A DNA stretch of 64,000 nucleotides, taken from positions 24,020,129-24,084,128 of the forward strand of contig CM053330.1 of the NCBI GenBank assembly GCA_028583605.1, read 5' to 3'. The position numbers and the translations under genes are program-made. This DNA comes from Dastarcus helophoroides (taxonomy: Eukaryota > Arthropoda > Insecta > Coleoptera > Bothrideridae). The notes under the pieces were generated by a model, which was not told where the DNA came from, ran no database searches, and saw only the letters and a program-made list of their open reading frames with translations. This document shows, in pieces, positions 21,491-34,680 of the stretch. The stretch's first letter is position 1. Each line of letters begins with the position of its first letter.

Positions 21491-22640
21491 CAGTAAAGAA
21501 GGGAAAAAATGGTGCAGCTGGGATCGTTTAGCAATTTAAATTTAACGGGCCATCGGGAGCGCGTAACCCTTTGAAATATGCAGAAGCCGTCACTAGGTCA
21601 CTTAATAAGTTATCTGCGCCACTGTCCGACCGAACCGACGAAATCCACGTGCGAAGCGACGAAACGTGGGGCTGTATTTATCGATCTCAACGCAAACGTT
21701 TCATTCGCTGCGTTACTTTCTGCTTCGCTTCCGCCAAAGCCTACCTTTGACCTCGCTGCATATCTTAACAGACGATTCTTTATCTTACCGCTTCAAGGAG
21801 CAACTTAAGTCAATTCCGACGCATCCGCCAAATATACTGCACGCGAGATAATTTTGATAGTAGTGAAATATTCTCAATGGTGGCAAGATAATATCGACGG
21901 TGGTAACTGCACATCGTCTTTTATTAAACTTTCCCCACGTAACGCATCGGCTCATAATAATTCAGACGAAACTCCAAATACGTCAGCATAGGGGGCCGAG
22001 ATTAAATAAGTAATAGAACCACATCTTTTCCCAACAAAAAACATTTTAATTAAGTCTATCAAAACGTTACACTGAAAAAAAGCAACTTAAGACCGTTGTA
22101 TACCTGCGTTCGCAATAGACGTAATCCGCCTTTATAATAACCGAGAGCTTTTTTATATTCAAAACCTCGCTCGAGCTCTAATAACGTCAGAAGCGATGGC
22201 AGGTAGCCGATAAGACTAACAACTCATGTTAGAGCCGAAGACCAATTTGCATTAAATAAACAAGCTGGGAGCTCGGAGTTCTTTTCTAAATCGCATTTAC
22301 CGCGCCCCGACTGACACGCCATTCTGACGGCTCCATTTACGTTTTCGCCATCGAAAGAGCCCCTTCCGCGCCTACTAAGTGAATTAAGACGAGCCCTTAC
22401 GCAGTCCCTTACTTATGATTCTTTCGCGAGAGCGACGCATTAAGAGAGCGCCATTTCAACGTCGATGACGCGGAAAATCAAATCGGCGACGATTTCGGAT
22501 TTAATAACGCAAACAAGGTTGTCATCTTGTCCGTCAAGCTCGTAATAATAATGACGTAGTTAAAATGAACTCTGTGCAGAGAATAATATAAACAACGAGG
22601 TTTCCACTGCGGATTTATGCAAATTCTCCAAAGTAAGAAC
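21490..22640. other. Moderate-GC unique island, possible conserved non-coding DNA
   Basis: About 1.1 kb with clearly higher GC and none of the fuzzy repeat. It has many CpG-containing words, palindromic GAGCTCGGAGTTC-type sites and an octamer-like ATGCAAAT at 22617-22624. Two short frames (21578-21808, 21666-21851) overlap and lack domains. The composition suggests selectively retained or recently single-copy DNA. Confidence 0.35.
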
Positions 22641-24240
22641 CCGTGGCGTAGCTATGGAGGGACAATAGTGTACAGTGTACAAAGGCCCTGCTCTAGGGGG
22701 TCCCCTTAACATTTTTTCTTAGATGCAATTCCGAGTAGTGGCTCGATACTAATTAAAAAAATTCTCTCATTTTCAAGAAAAAATTATGACACATATCCCA
22801 AAATTAGGACCGCAACAAAAGAAAAAAAAATCAGAAAATCTAGAAAGAAAAGAAGTTTAAAATTTATAAAAATTAACTTCTTGAATCTTCTAGGAAAAAA
22901 ACATGATATTTGGAGATAAAAATCAAAATTTTGTAAAATATCAAATGATTCAGAAACTTTCGAAATCTAAAGTAAAAACTCGAAAAAAGTTTCGAAAAAG
23001 TAAATTAAAAATTTAGAAAGAAACGTCAAAATTATTGGATTCAAATTATTTTATACAGGTTGAACCAAATTTGATTTCCACAACAGGGATTTTGTAAACT
23101 ATCAGAGATGCAAGGAAACTTAAATGGACAAAGTAGTGCAGAATTTAATGCCTAACACTATTCCGCTGAGAAAACAATTGAATTCCAATTCGTTTTGATT
23201 TTATTTTGGATGCCAACATTTTAGGGTTCTTCTGAAGTATTCTAGAAAAAAAATTTTTGTACAATTTTCTATTTTTATTGTCAAATTTTCCAATTTAATT
23301 TATAAATTTCCAAATTTTACTCAAAACCACTTAAACTCAACATATTATTCTTTAATCTTGAAATTTAGATTTTAATTTCAAAATTCTGATTTTAAATTTG
23401 AAATTATTATTTATTGATTTCAAATTGTGATTCAAAACCTCTTAAAAAAGTTCAAATTGCAAAAGAACAAAAGGTAACAGTTTTAGAAAAAGTCTATATT
23501 CTGAGCCATTCAAAACTTCGAAAATATACGTTAACTGAATGATGCAATCTGGATTTTACCTCTAAATTTTTAGCTCTCAAACAAAGAGTCGATTCATTTT
23601 AGTTTTGTTTGAGTTCGAATTTAAAGTAAGAATTGTGAGAAAAACAAAATTTATTTTTATACAAGGCAGTTGGAGACAACAAATTTTCCTGCGGTCGAGC
23701 TTGGCACAGGAAGTACCTTTGTCTCTGGAAATTCTTTTTCCTATAAAACTTATAAAACTTTCAAACGCCATTATTGCCACTTATTTTTATTTCCTCATCC
23801 CGCTCTTGGTGCCCCATAAGGTTGTCTATTGCGAGTAGATTATACTTAAAAAAGTCAGTTTCACAAAAAAAATTAAAATTGCAATTTTAATTTAGAACTC
23901 TCGACATACATCAAAATTTGGGAATAAAACTTGAGCAACAACTTACTCAAAAATTCTTCATGGTAGATCCTTATTGACCGGAAATATTATGTTTTTTTCA
24001 ATTTATTTAACATTTCTTCGGCCCAGTTTGGCAATATTTAAATTTTTATGGTTTGTTGACAATTTTCTAAACAGTTTTTGAAATGCGACTACGTGATATG
24101 TAAATTTATTGACATGACAGTTCACAAATTAAGAGGTTAGTTTATTTTACATAGAATAGGAATAATCAAAAATAGAAGACCCAAAATTAGACATGGAAAA
24201 ATAAAAATTTGTTATTTTGATAAATTAGGAAAATATAAAA
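22641..24240. other. AT-rich stretch with transposon scraps
   Basis: Contains a single TACAGG(T)TGAACCAAAT-type MITE end at 23054 without a partner, fuzzy repeat at 22740-23040 and 23270-23460, and the partial inverted-repeat copy at 23999-24048. Opposing open frames at 23577-23838 have no motif. Confidence 0.45.
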
Positions 24241-24255
24241 AAATACATAAAAAAG

Positions 24256-24315
24256 GTTGTAGCACTGGACACCGATGTTTCGCTCTCATTTGAGCTCGTC
24301 AGCAGTGCATAACAT
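24256..24315 (-). ncRNA. Hammerhead ribozyme motif, well formed
   Basis: On the minus strand stem I pairs GCACTG (24308-24303) with CAGTGC (24267-24262) perfectly. The core CTGACGA lies at 24302-24296. Stem II is GCTC, loop AAATGA, GAGC. GAAAC lies at 24281-24277. Stem III is ACA, tetraloop TCGG, TGT, and C at 24268 completes a GTC cleavage triplet. All conserved core positions are present. It is a type I layout with short stem III, as in Penelope-like elements and animal retrozymes. No second copy or ORF is adjacent. Confidence 0.75.
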
Positions 24316-24639
24316 GGAAAGGGAACAATGAGGAAGAAATACTTAAAAATAAAAACATTTTTAAATTATAAAAAAGAAAAAATCAAGAGATTTTAACATG
24401 AATAGACGTTTCATCATCAATTTATTGTGTTAAAAAATTTAAAAATTTAAATATTTGAAGCCCGATCCACAAGAATAAACCTATTCCTCTAACGGAACGA
24501 ACGGACTCCGCAAATGGTGAGTGCTTCTAACTACCAAGCTGAATAGATTTCAGCGGTTAGGAACAGTAGTCACCAAGAGCATGTAAGTTCGACCCGCAAG
24601 TGTAGTTCAATGCCGGAAGGGGTATTAGCCCTCGGAGTA

Positions 24640-25030
24640 GTTGTTTAGATTTTTTTTTCAAAATTACAACTTTTTTCCTAAAATTTGACTTTCTCTGCAA
24701 CATTTTGAATTTTTTGTTCTTTTCGAAGTTTTCTCGAAACTTCGTTCATTTTTTTTAAATTTCGATAATTTAAAAACTATTTTTAAAAAGTTTTTTGGAA
24801 ATTTCGACAACTGGTTTCTTTTTCATGAAATTCTGAATTTTATCTCAATATCCGATATTTAATATTTTCTTCGTAAATTCGTCTTTTTTCTAAAAGTTTT
24901 TATTTTTTCTCTTAAAATAGTCTTTTTCCCAAAATGTGCCTTTTTTCAAAATTCGAATTTTCGAAATTTCGTTTTATTGTCAAAATTCTACTTTTTGAAC
25001 TCTTCTGAATCTCTAAATTAGATTTGAATG
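24640..25030. repeat. Fuzzy low-complexity repeat block
   Basis: Same TTTTCTCAAAATTTCGA-style words as the 15.3-17.1 kb block. Confidence 0.5.
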
Positions 25031-25127
25031 TTAAAAAAAATGTTTAGAAAAATATTTTTTGTAAAACTGTCATTAAAAGAGACACTTTTAGTTCATTGAT
25101 AAGTGAACTAAAAATTGACTTTTACAA

Positions 25128-25302
25128 TCCTGACCCGGTAGTTTGTAATAAATTCCCCTTCGTGACCCACGAAAAGATGTTTTAATTATATTTTAATGTA
25201 TAAGAACTGATCATTTGTGAGTATGAAGACAATTCTTCAACCTGGTTTTGTATTGTTGTGGCCCAGTGCCTGGGTCGTGACCCACTATTTAGGAAACACT
25301 GA
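25128..25302. repeat. hAT terminal fragment
   Basis: Contains GGGTCGTGACCCACTATTT followed by AGGAAACACTG, the outward-facing form of a hAT end like the one at 3934, with an internal 'cgtgacccac' block at 25160. No partner end was found nearby. Confidence 0.5.
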
Positions 25303-25344
25303 TATATATTTTATCAAAGAATAGAAAACTGTATTGGTAAAATT

Positions 25345-26175
25345 AGAAAGATTTTTTTTTTGGTTTAAAGAAAATCCAAAAAATTAAGACGTAATTTATT
25401 TTCTAACATAGAGATCTGATATGATCTCTGAGTCCGCACAAGAAAATTTTAATAGTCTTGGTGGCCAAAGCAGATATTTGGAGAAGAATTTCAATGAAAG
25501 ACAGCTAGATTTTTAATTGTTTACAATCCCTTTAGATGAAAAAGGTTGTTTCCCACACACTTATTTTTGAAAATAAATTTTGTTTTGGTATTTTATTTAA
25601 ATTTGCTTTAGAAATTTAAAAAATGTGTAATAATAATGTCAGTAGAGTGATATTTGATATAAACTAGTTTAGAGTTAGTTTTATTACTTTTATTTTGAAA
25701 CCTACTGCGAAAAATTCACATTTACATAACTTAAAATAAACGTAAGGCAAACTTTAAAGGCAAATATCTTGAAAACGGTTGCGTGCATCAACATTTAGAA
25801 AATATATCTTTTTTACGTAAAAAATGTAGGTAAATACAACATCTATTTAAAAAATTGTACATGAAGGCACAAAAAGTTATGATGCTTTAGAATAATACAA
25901 GGTGGCGCAGGTGATGCCCCCTATAAATTACTGACAATCAGTTAGCAAATTAGAATTTCTTGACCAAAAAAAAAACCCATGCCAAATTTCTTGTCTGTAG
26001 TGAAATGTGTTCATCAGTTATGCAGAAAAAATCACAATTTTTTTTTAACTTTGACACTATTTCTGTTAATATCAACTTTTGGTATAAGATAAATGTGGAT
26101 AGATCACGTTATTTTTATACGAAAAATCTACTCTTGCTCTATGTACCATTTCTCATGGTGCACCCTGTAGATTTC
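25345..26175. repeat. Foldback element B, half copy
   Basis: The reverse complement of about 46697-47520, matching over some 830 bp, including 'gtccgcacaagaaaattttaa', 'ttttttacgtaaaaaatg' and 'cttttggtataa' type blocks. It ends at the terminal block 'atggtgcaccctgtag'. The open frame 25960-26220 is inside this repeat and is not a gene. Confidence 0.75.
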
Positions 26176-26199
26176 GAGTTTTTTCTGGAAATTACTCGC

Positions 26200-27960
26200 T
26201 TTGTAAAATTTCAACTTTAAAATCGAAACTTTAAATTAATCTTGCGTTAGTTTTATAAATTATAAGTTTTCTCAACATTCCGAGAATATTTTTTAACTTT
26301 GAATTTAGAAATTCGGATTTGATTTGATAACTTTGAAGTAATTTCTGGTATTTTTGATTTTTGTAGAAAACTTTCCGCTTAGAAATAAAATCTTTAATTG
26401 TTTCTCAACATTTTGACTTTATAATCAAAAATTCATTTTTTTTTCTCAACAATTTTTCTTGGATCTCGAAATTCAGATATTATCGTCGACATTTCAAATA
26501 ATCGCAACATGAATTTGAGAATTCCCTAAATTTTACTCGAGCTAGTAGAGTGGTGTTTTTTATTTGGCAATACAAAAAAAATATGTATTTTTCTAATGAA
26601 TTATAACTGCACCCCAAAGAGGTTTAGCCTTCAAATTTGTAAAAATCGCATTTGGTTTTTTACTTCCAATTAACTTTCCCTCATATAAAAGTCACGACAC
26701 CGCACTGAAGCACTTACATATAACCTCACACGATTTTTAGTTAAATAAGCTAGAAACGCGGCGTCAAGTTTGTTAAAGTTTGCCAAACTTATACTGACAT
26801 TTTCCAATTCCGGTGGGAAACTTCTCTGACGTCTTCAATATCCTACTACCGTTTATTTTGATCTAACGAACTATTAAATTATGTTTAAAATAAAATTTAG
26901 AGTTTTTCTCAAAATTTCAGTTTTCAACTTACAGTTATTGCTATTATCATATTTATTTATGATCATTTTGAATTGTTGGAAATTTTTACTTGTTTCTTAA
27001 AAAGAGTCAATCCCTCGAAATTTGAGGGATAATGCAGCAATCTTTTTTTAATTCGTCCTTATTAAAAATAGGACTTCATTTTTGAAATTTAACATTTCTA
27101 TCATTTTTTTGAAATTATTTATTTTGGCTTTTTCAGAAGATTTTAATTTTTTCCAAATTTTTGATTTAAAAAGAAAATCTCTTTCAGACGTTTTAGGTTT
27201 TCCTTGAAATTTCGACCTTAATTTGTTCTTAAAATGATTTCATAAGTTGTTACTGAATCTTTTTTCAAAAACTTGCTCTTTTCACTTTTTTATGAATATT
27301 TCACTAGACTTTTTACAGATTGTGGATTTTGTTCTAAATTTCGTCTTTTAATTACGAAATTTTTCCTGGGAACTGTTTTGTTCTAAATTTCGTCTTTTAA
27401 TTAGGAAATTTTTCCTGAGAACTGAGGGTTAAAACTTTTAAGTTTTCCTTCCGTATTTATCAAAATTGTTTAATTTTTTTTGCAAACGTTAACTTTAAAT
27501 TAGAAATTACAATTTTTTCATAAAATTAGTAGTTTACTCCTCCAATATTGTTTTTTTTAATCAAATTGCTTCATTTTTAAAAAATTTTTTCTAAATTCTC
27601 GAGGAACTCATCATAAATTCTAATATTTTTAGAGTTTAAATTTTTCTAAAAGTTTCTAGATTTTTAGAAGAATTTTTTATGGAATTTTGAATTTAAAATC
27701 GAAATTTTGATTCTTTGATGAAATTTTCGAGATCTAGCTCAAATTATTTTTATCAAAGTTTTTCGTTTGAAATGTTTCATTTTTTACTATTGCTAAGCTT
27801 TTAATTTTTAGCTAAAAAGTATTATTCTTTCAAATCTAAATTTTAAAGTAGAGAATTTTTTGAATACATTTTTTTCTGCTCATTTCGGTATTCTTTTGAA
27901 ATTTAAATTTTCTCCTAAATTTGAAGCATTAGCTCGATTTTTTATCAGTATTTTTTTTGA
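26200..27960. repeat. Fuzzy low-complexity repeat, T-rich block
   Basis: A long stretch of the same short motif family, with a local direct duplication at 27333-27425 (GTTCTAAATTTCGTCTTTTA twice, about 45 bp apart). The stretch 26560-26830 is less repetitive. No gene. Confidence 0.55.
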
Positions 27961-28028
27961 TAACTTTTTGTATTCTTTTTTCTCAAAATTTTGGTTTCAC
28001 ACGAAAATTAGATAGAATAGAGAACATA

Positions 28029-28440
28029 TATAGGGTGTCCCCGTTTTAAGTGCCTTCAATAAAACAGGTGATGAAAAAAGTAATTTTAAGGAAAAAGTTT
28101 CCTATAAACATGTATCCGGAAACTCTTACTAAAAAATATACAAAGTGTTAAAACTTGAATAAAAAAAAGTTTTTATTGTTTCATTTTCAAGTTTTCAGAG
28201 TTATTTAAACTAAATTTTGCACACATGGTTCATAGATGAAGGATCATAAAATAAGAGAAAATTAAATTTCTATCTCAACCATTGGCGGAGTTGCGGGTAA
28301 TCTGTAATATTGTTTTGAAAAAAAGTCGTACGCCACTAAACAAAATCAAATAAAATACAATTTTTGGGTAAAGCGTTTAATTCTGAAAAAGAGTTATTTC
28401 TTGACATTTTTTTTTGGCATTTACTACCTTACGTTCCGAC
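28029..28440. repeat. Foldback element A, half copy
   Basis: Begins TATAGGGTGTCCCCGTTTTA and follows the left arm of the element at 559-1556 for about 410 bp, with no inverted partner. Confidence 0.7.
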
Positions 28441-28544
28441 TTAAAATTCAGAACTCTAATAAATTTAATTCCTCTTTCAAATTTTAATCTCGAAATGTCG
28501 ATCATTTTCTTGAAATATTAAAATTTATTTATTATAGATTTTGG

Positions 28545-28692
28545 TGAAACGGACTGGTCCTTGCTTATCTTCAAAACTGACATACAAATATTGTCCCATG
28601 AAACCAAGAAAGATTAAAGAACAGAACTAAGGTTGCTCTAACGCGTTTCGATCACCAAGCTATCATCTTCAGAGAGATTTCGAAAGCTCGAC
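28545..28692 (-). repeat. Repeat family E with hammerhead-like core
   Basis: Carries GGTGAAACGGACTGGTCC and CAAGAAAGATTAAAGAAC, shared with copies near 39973, 58903, 59830 and 60005. On the minus strand it reads CTCT, CTGAAGA, a weak stem II (GAT with ATC), CGAAAC, GCGTT, AGAG, where CTCT and AGAG can form a four-pair stem I. This is a degenerate hammerhead. Confidence 0.5.
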
Positions 28693-28699
28693 TTCTTCC

Positions 28700-30573
28700 T
28701 TATATTGTGCAACTTTAATTTTTCCTTTGATTTTTTCAGCAATTTTTATTACTTTTTGGAATTTCGAACATAATTAGGGTTTTTCTCAAAATTTCAGGTA
28801 AAGCCTTTTTACAAAATTTTGTTTTGCAATTGTTAGTATTCTAATTTTTCAAGTTTTCGAGCTACGATTAAAAGTGTGCAAAAATTACCTTTCCTCGAAT
28901 GCAAATTTTCGTTGCATCAAAATTGTTAAACCTAGCACATACCAATGCTCATTACGCCGCTTATCACATACGGAAAAACTTGTATTGAGGTCATCGTTCG
29001 GCTTAGCTGATGCCGGAAAAATCAATTGAAATGATGTCCATTGCGCTAAAAATAACAAATTAATCCAACTAGCCCAATTGTTTCCTGAAATTGAAGTTCC
29101 GCGCCGATAATTCTCAATGAATTTGATGGAATCAATAATGCAGCGGTCGAGTTACGCCACCATCAGCGGAATTCACATTTGAAACGGATATATCACGTTG
29201 GTTTGTCAAATGCCACTAAAAAATTGAAAATGTTCAAGATGGACGCTCCTCAGGATTAGACTTAATTCGATGACGCATTTGTTATTACTTTCTGGGGAGC
29301 GAGACTGTTTTGCTATATTTCCCATTATTCATTATGGCAGCACCAGTAAAATTTTTTATAATTGGATATTTGTAAACTTTAGTCGATGTGGCTACGCAGC
29401 GATACAGCGATGTATTCTAGAATTTAGTGCACTGCGAACTTATATTTCCATTTTGCGGTCCTGCTACTTGGCAACCAAAGACCAAAAACCTTACTTCGAA
29501 CTTTTTTTACCCGAATCAACAAACGTTTATGTATTTGTCTTTTTCAATATCGGATTTTGGAAAGATATTTAAATTACCATCAGGATGTACGATGTAACCA
29601 AGATTACAAAGGTAACTAACAGTTTGGTAAATTTTATTCTTTTTTTTTATAGCATTTATTAAATACATGCGCCCTTGGCGTGATATGCTCATAGGAAGGT
29701 GGTTAAACTTAACAGATAATGTCAATTAAACCTACATTACAGAACACTTAATTGACAAAATATTTAAATAATTGAACCTATTGAACATATATTTCAAAAA
29801 TTTCCAGAAGTGGAATATTCAGGAATATGTGAAATACACAAATATGGCGAGCGCGACCCCCATGAATCATTTATAATAAATTCGATGTAATAGGGAGAAG
29901 TTTTATCTGTTAAATAAAGAAATGAACTGTCAAAATTCACGGTGTATTTTTATCGAACTGGTAGCGCATAACAAAATTCTATTAGTCTCATAACATTAGT
30001 CTCATAGTCTTTAAAAAAGTCAAAACTTGTTAATATTTCCCATTTGTTAAACAATTTAACTATTTTGCCAAACCTTGCTTCTTTTTAAACAATGATAAAA
30101 TTTCTTTGTCGCATGTTCCAAATGGAACAAAAAATGGAACTCGTCCATGAAAGCCTTCCTAATTTTAACTAAAAATGTCGTTTATAAATTAATAACGCTT
30201 ATAAATTGCGAATCTTTCATCGAGGGCCCCCTCAAGCATAAATCCAATTTAACATATGAATGGGGAATTTCATCGGTCTAATTAAACGAGAAATATGAAG
30301 AGAATTTTCAATTAAAACTCCCCAACAAAGACACGACTGTATATTCCGACGAGAACAAATTATTGTGATACTCTCTAAGTTGATTAGACGCCTAGAAATT
30401 GAAGTCGCAGCTAAATACGTTAAAGTTTCCAAGTCTGCATTCCCAATTTGTGCGGCTCTAGTATCTAGGGAACTTAAATTGCATTAGAGTTCGATTTGGC
30501 GTTTGGGTTTAGGCGCCAAACTTAGAAAACACGCACCATAGACGAAAAGTCGCATGCACCACAAAAAACTTAC
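28700..30573. other. Intronic or intergenic stretch, no gene recognised
   Basis: 28920-29260 has more balanced composition and may be unique DNA. The frame 29270-29572 (100 codons) shows no domain. If the PDZ gene continues beyond the window, all of this is its downstream intron. Confidence 0.4.
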
Positions 30574-30664
30574 TGTTTGTATAACCGAAGTCATCCTCTT
30601 CCTCGGGATCCGCCGATATTTCTTCCTTAGTCCTCTTTACGTTACCAGCACTGGCGCGATCAAT
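30574..30664 (-). CDS. PDZ scaffold exon 7: acidic pre-PDZ motif
   Basis: 91 bp, acceptor TTTTCAG at 30665-30671 and donor GTAAGT from 30573. It encodes IDRASAGNVKRTKEE then ISADPEEEDDFGYTN. The D-P-E-E-E-D-D-F-G-Y segment matches the conserved linker that in MPDZ and INADL stands just before a PDZ domain beginning with an IRERYG-type helix, so the next exon should start there. That exon was not found in the 30 kb downstream, so either a very large intron follows or the exon was missed in the AT-rich DNA. Confidence 0.75.
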
Positions 30665-30899
30665 CTGAAAATAAGGATTGGTTTTTGTTGTTGTGTTCTT
30701 TTTGCTCACAGTTTCTTTGATAGAAAATAAGTGGCGTTATAATTAGAAGTGAGTTTAACGATATTTATCAGCTTTGAGTTTGATAGGCCAAACTGACGAG
30801 ATCTAATAAGATCAAAACCAGTCTCTGGTTCCCAAACTCTGAATCTGATAAATCTTCAAGCCTGTTGGTCCGAGCATTAAAGTATTACAGTTTTGTTGT

Positions 30900-32050
30900 T
30901 GACAAAAATTTTTTCTACAAATTCATATTTTTTCGACTTTATTATGGAGTTTTAATTTTCTTCAAAAAATCTACCTCCCATTGAGAAATTTCGTCTTTGT
31001 TCTGCGCATCTACTTTTTCTCGAAATGTTAATCTTTACCTCGTAATTTCAACTTTCTTCTTAAAAATCGTTATTGTTTTTCGTCAGAGACAAAATATTCG
31101 TCATTTATCTCAAAATGAGAAATTTCTGATTGTTTTAGTATTTTTAAAAATGTCTGCTTTTTTGAAATTAAAATTTGTTATTTTCTCAAAATGAGATTCA
31201 GATTTTTTCAGAAATTTTCTAAATATTTCGACTTTTTTTAATTTGAGGTTGTTATCCATTTTTTTTTGGAAATTTCAAACTGCTTTTTTAAATTCACAAG
31301 TTGGTCGGTATCTCATCTTATTTTTTTCTAGTAATTGGGTGTTTTTTTTCTCAAAATTCGGCTTTCTCTGTAAATCTCGATTGTTTCCCAAATTTCATCC
31401 CTTTCTCGAAATTCTTTCTCTTGAAAATTAAACTTTTTTTTAATGAAATTTTTGTTTTTTTAAATCCGTCAATTTCTCAAATTTTTCTTTGAAAATGTCT
31501 GTTTTTTATTCAAATTTTTGGGAAATTATGAAATGGTTTTTAAAATTTCTAAGTTTCTCGTTTGGTCTTGTTCTTTTCGAAATTTCGCCCGTTTTCCCAA
31601 AATTCGGCTTTTTCCAAAAATCTTGATTGTTTTCCAAAATTGAACCATTTATCGAAATTTCGACTTTCTTCTCGGATTTTGACCTTTTCTGTTTATAGAA
31701 ATTTGAACTTTTCCCTCGGAATTCTTTTTTTCAAAATTTTGATTTTTTTTCAAAATTTGTTTATTCTTTCAAAACTAGGTCAAAATGTGCTAAATAATTT
31801 GACTTTTTTTAAAAATTTGAGTTGCTTTTCAAAAGTCGAAAGTTTCTCGTTTTGCCTAATTTTTTTCCAATTTTTCGCTGTTTGCCAAAAATATCCCTTT
31901 TACCAATATTTCGACTTCTTTCTGAAAATTCGACCTTTTCTGCTTATGGAAATTTTCTCCTCAAAATTTCGATTTTTATTTTTCAAAATTTGTTTATTCT
32001 TTTAAAACGACATTTTCATACAAAAATAAAAATTCAGATATAAACTCGTT
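30900..32050. repeat. Fuzzy low-complexity repeat, intronic, T-rich block
   Basis: Dense TTTCGACTTTCTTCTCGG, CAAAATTCGGCTTT and TTTTCTCAAAATG words give several overlapping open frames (up to 147 codons at 31562-32005) composed only of F, S, L, K and N. These frames are repeat translations and are not genes. Confidence 0.6.
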
Positions 32051-32469
32051 TTCGTTAATAAACTTCGACAAAAATATGTTTTTTTTAAATAAGTTTGTTC
32101 CAACTGAACATCAAACCAGTTTGTAACCATCCGGCGCATGTGCATTTAAAATTTACCGCTCCAACCAAGTGCAAACTCCAACCTAAGTGGCAATCCGCTG
32201 TTCCAACATTGCTTCGACTAGATTATGAATTGATTTTGGATCACTCAAAATAGTCAGCAGAAAGGAGCTTGTGCTGGCAGTTTGTAAGATGCTCAATAAA
32301 AAATCGATAAACCGTATCTAACTTCTCAGTTGTCATTTGTCAATTCGATTGTCAAATATTTCGATCTTGTCAAGGGCAAATGTAAATTGTGTTGTTAAAT
32401 CCTAATTTCCCCTTTTCATTCACTGTATTTACTGAAAAATGTCAAAAATGGACTTCGTGCAGTAATTTA

Positions 32470-33664
32470 TACAGGGTGTGTCAGAAAGAATGGGTCAACG
32501 CTAAACTGGAAATACTAGACACAAAAATTTTACGATTGAGCTCAACATACCTTATACCAATGTGACTGGTTTACGAGATACAGGGTGTTTAAAATTTAAT
32601 TTTTTTCTAAAATTTTTCAATAACTGGAAGAGTTTTGATGTTATAAATCTAAAAATTAAAAGTTTTATGTTTTTTGGTGTAGGTATTACGAATTTTAAGT
32701 TTATTTTGACCTTCCCCCTAGAGGGTACAAGATTCGTCATATTATTAACGTAAATTAATACATATTGCTTTTGTCTCCTGAGTTACGCTCAAAACAAATA
32801 AAGAATATAAAAAAACGATCAATTTTTCAAAGAAAAGGTACTCCTGTTTGAGTCGTCTGAAACTATGGGTTTTTAAGATATTTGAATTTAAAAGTTTTAA
32901 TGTATTTTTTACGTTTTTTTTAAGAGGCAGATATTATATTATTTTTTTTAAATTTAAAGAATTTTGTTTTTCAGAAAGAAATAAATTATCTTGATGAGTT
33001 GCGGTAAATAATCCAAGAGGCCGCAAATACTTTTGAAAATTAAAGGGAAATTTTGATTTTGAAATTTAAGAATTTAAAATTTATTGAAGTAGATGGTAGA
33101 TACTTCCAACATTCGATTTGAAGTTTGTTATTGTCTCTAATACCAATAATTTTAATTCTTACTTACTGTGGCTTTGATTCCCTTCCCGTATCTTTGCATA
33201 TTTTAAAAATAAAAAAAATCATAATAAATTACATTGAACCTTTTCAATGTAAATAACTCAAAAACTGATAGCTTTAGGCGACCCAAACAGGAGTACTTTT
33301 TCTTTGTAGAATTGTTCATTCTTTAATAATATCGACCAGCTTTAAGCATAACTTAACAGATAAAAAAAATGTGTCTTAATTTACGTCATTAATAATGTGA
33401 AACTAGTGCTCTCTAGGGGTAGGGTCAAAATAAACCTAAAATTCGTAATTTTTTTACCGAAAAAATAAAATTCCCAAATATAAAATGTATAGCATCAAAA
33501 CTTTCTCAATTATTGAGAAATTTCAGAATAAAATTCAAACTTTGAACACCCTGTATCTCTTAAACCAGCGACATTAGTATAAAGCATATTGAGCTCATTC
33601 GAAATATTTTGGTGTGTGGTATCTCCAGTTTAGCATTGGCCCATTTTTTCTGACTCACCCTGTA
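32470..33664. repeat. Foldback element C, about 1.2 kb
   Basis: Begins TACAGGGTGTGTCAGAAAGA and ends with its near-complement, TTTCTGACTCACCCTGTA. Long arms follow: 'ctaaactggaaatac' opposite 'tatctccagtttag', 'gagctcaa' opposite 'ttgagctc', and 'ccctagagggtac' opposite 'ctctaggggtag'. The opposing 62-63 codon frames near 32552-32753 are repeat translations. It shares the TACAGG(G/A)TG end with other foldbacks here. Confidence 0.8.
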
Positions 33665-34680
33665 TGTGATAATATTTTATGTTGCTTTTAAGATAGAAAT
33701 GTTTTACTTTTCCTTGAAAAGTGCAATAAGAAGGTTTTTAAGGTTTTTTTTTTCTAATTTTTTTTTTTCACAAGTTAAAATTTCAAAGAAAAAATGGAAT
33801 ACTGTTGTTTAAATATCAAATTTTGAAATTAACATTAAATTTTAAAATATTTCCTGAAGTTCCTAACTTAATTTTCCATTATTATTTTAAAATTCAAATT
33901 TTTCTGAAAACTTCGATTTTTTGAATATTTTATCTTTAGATTGGAAATTGTTGATTTCTGTTTTTTTTTTCAGTTAAAAAGTTGAAATTTTGTTTTTTCT
34001 AAAATATCTTTTCACTTTTTTATTACAAAATATTAATTTTAATACTTTACAGCCCAATCTTACGCACACTTATTTGAAATAATATGATGAAATGACCATA
34101 CAGTGTGTCTCTTTCGAGTGAGACTAATAGCCAAGGCGAGCAGTTTTCCTAGAGGTTCCAAGTGCGTTCCAACGTGGTACAATCCTAAACCAGTCGGAGT
34201 TTAATACGAAGTGCACGCATGCGTACGCATTCGTTCATGAATCGGAAACTAGTCAGAAATGTTCGGTTGGAACAAACCTAATATTAATCGGTTCAAAAAT
34301 TTAAAGTTTTTTTTTCAAAATATAGACAAGTAAATAAAAATGTCAGAAAAACGGTTTTGGAAATTTTGACTTTTTCCACAAAATTTTAGCTAATTGCGAA
34401 ACTAAAATTTCAAAATTTCTACCTTCCTCTCGAATATTAAACGTTTAAGGCTTTTCTGAAGATTTCGACTTTTGTTTAAATTTCTATTTTCTGAAATTTC
34501 TGACTTGTCTGCCAGAATTCGGTGTTGCCGAAATTTCTGACATGGAAAGAGGAGAGCGAAGTAGTCGCTATGAAAAAGTTACACTTCATCACTTAATACT
34601 AAAAATGTTCTAACTTCTCCGTAGCAAGTTAAAAAATTTAATAAACTTATTTTAATAACTGTTCATTGACTATTCTGAAA

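Noticed and set aside
31562..32005. 147-codon open frame, plus strand
   Set aside because: Made almost wholly of F, S, L, K and N from the fuzzy T-rich repeat; overlapping frames of similar composition exist; no domain.
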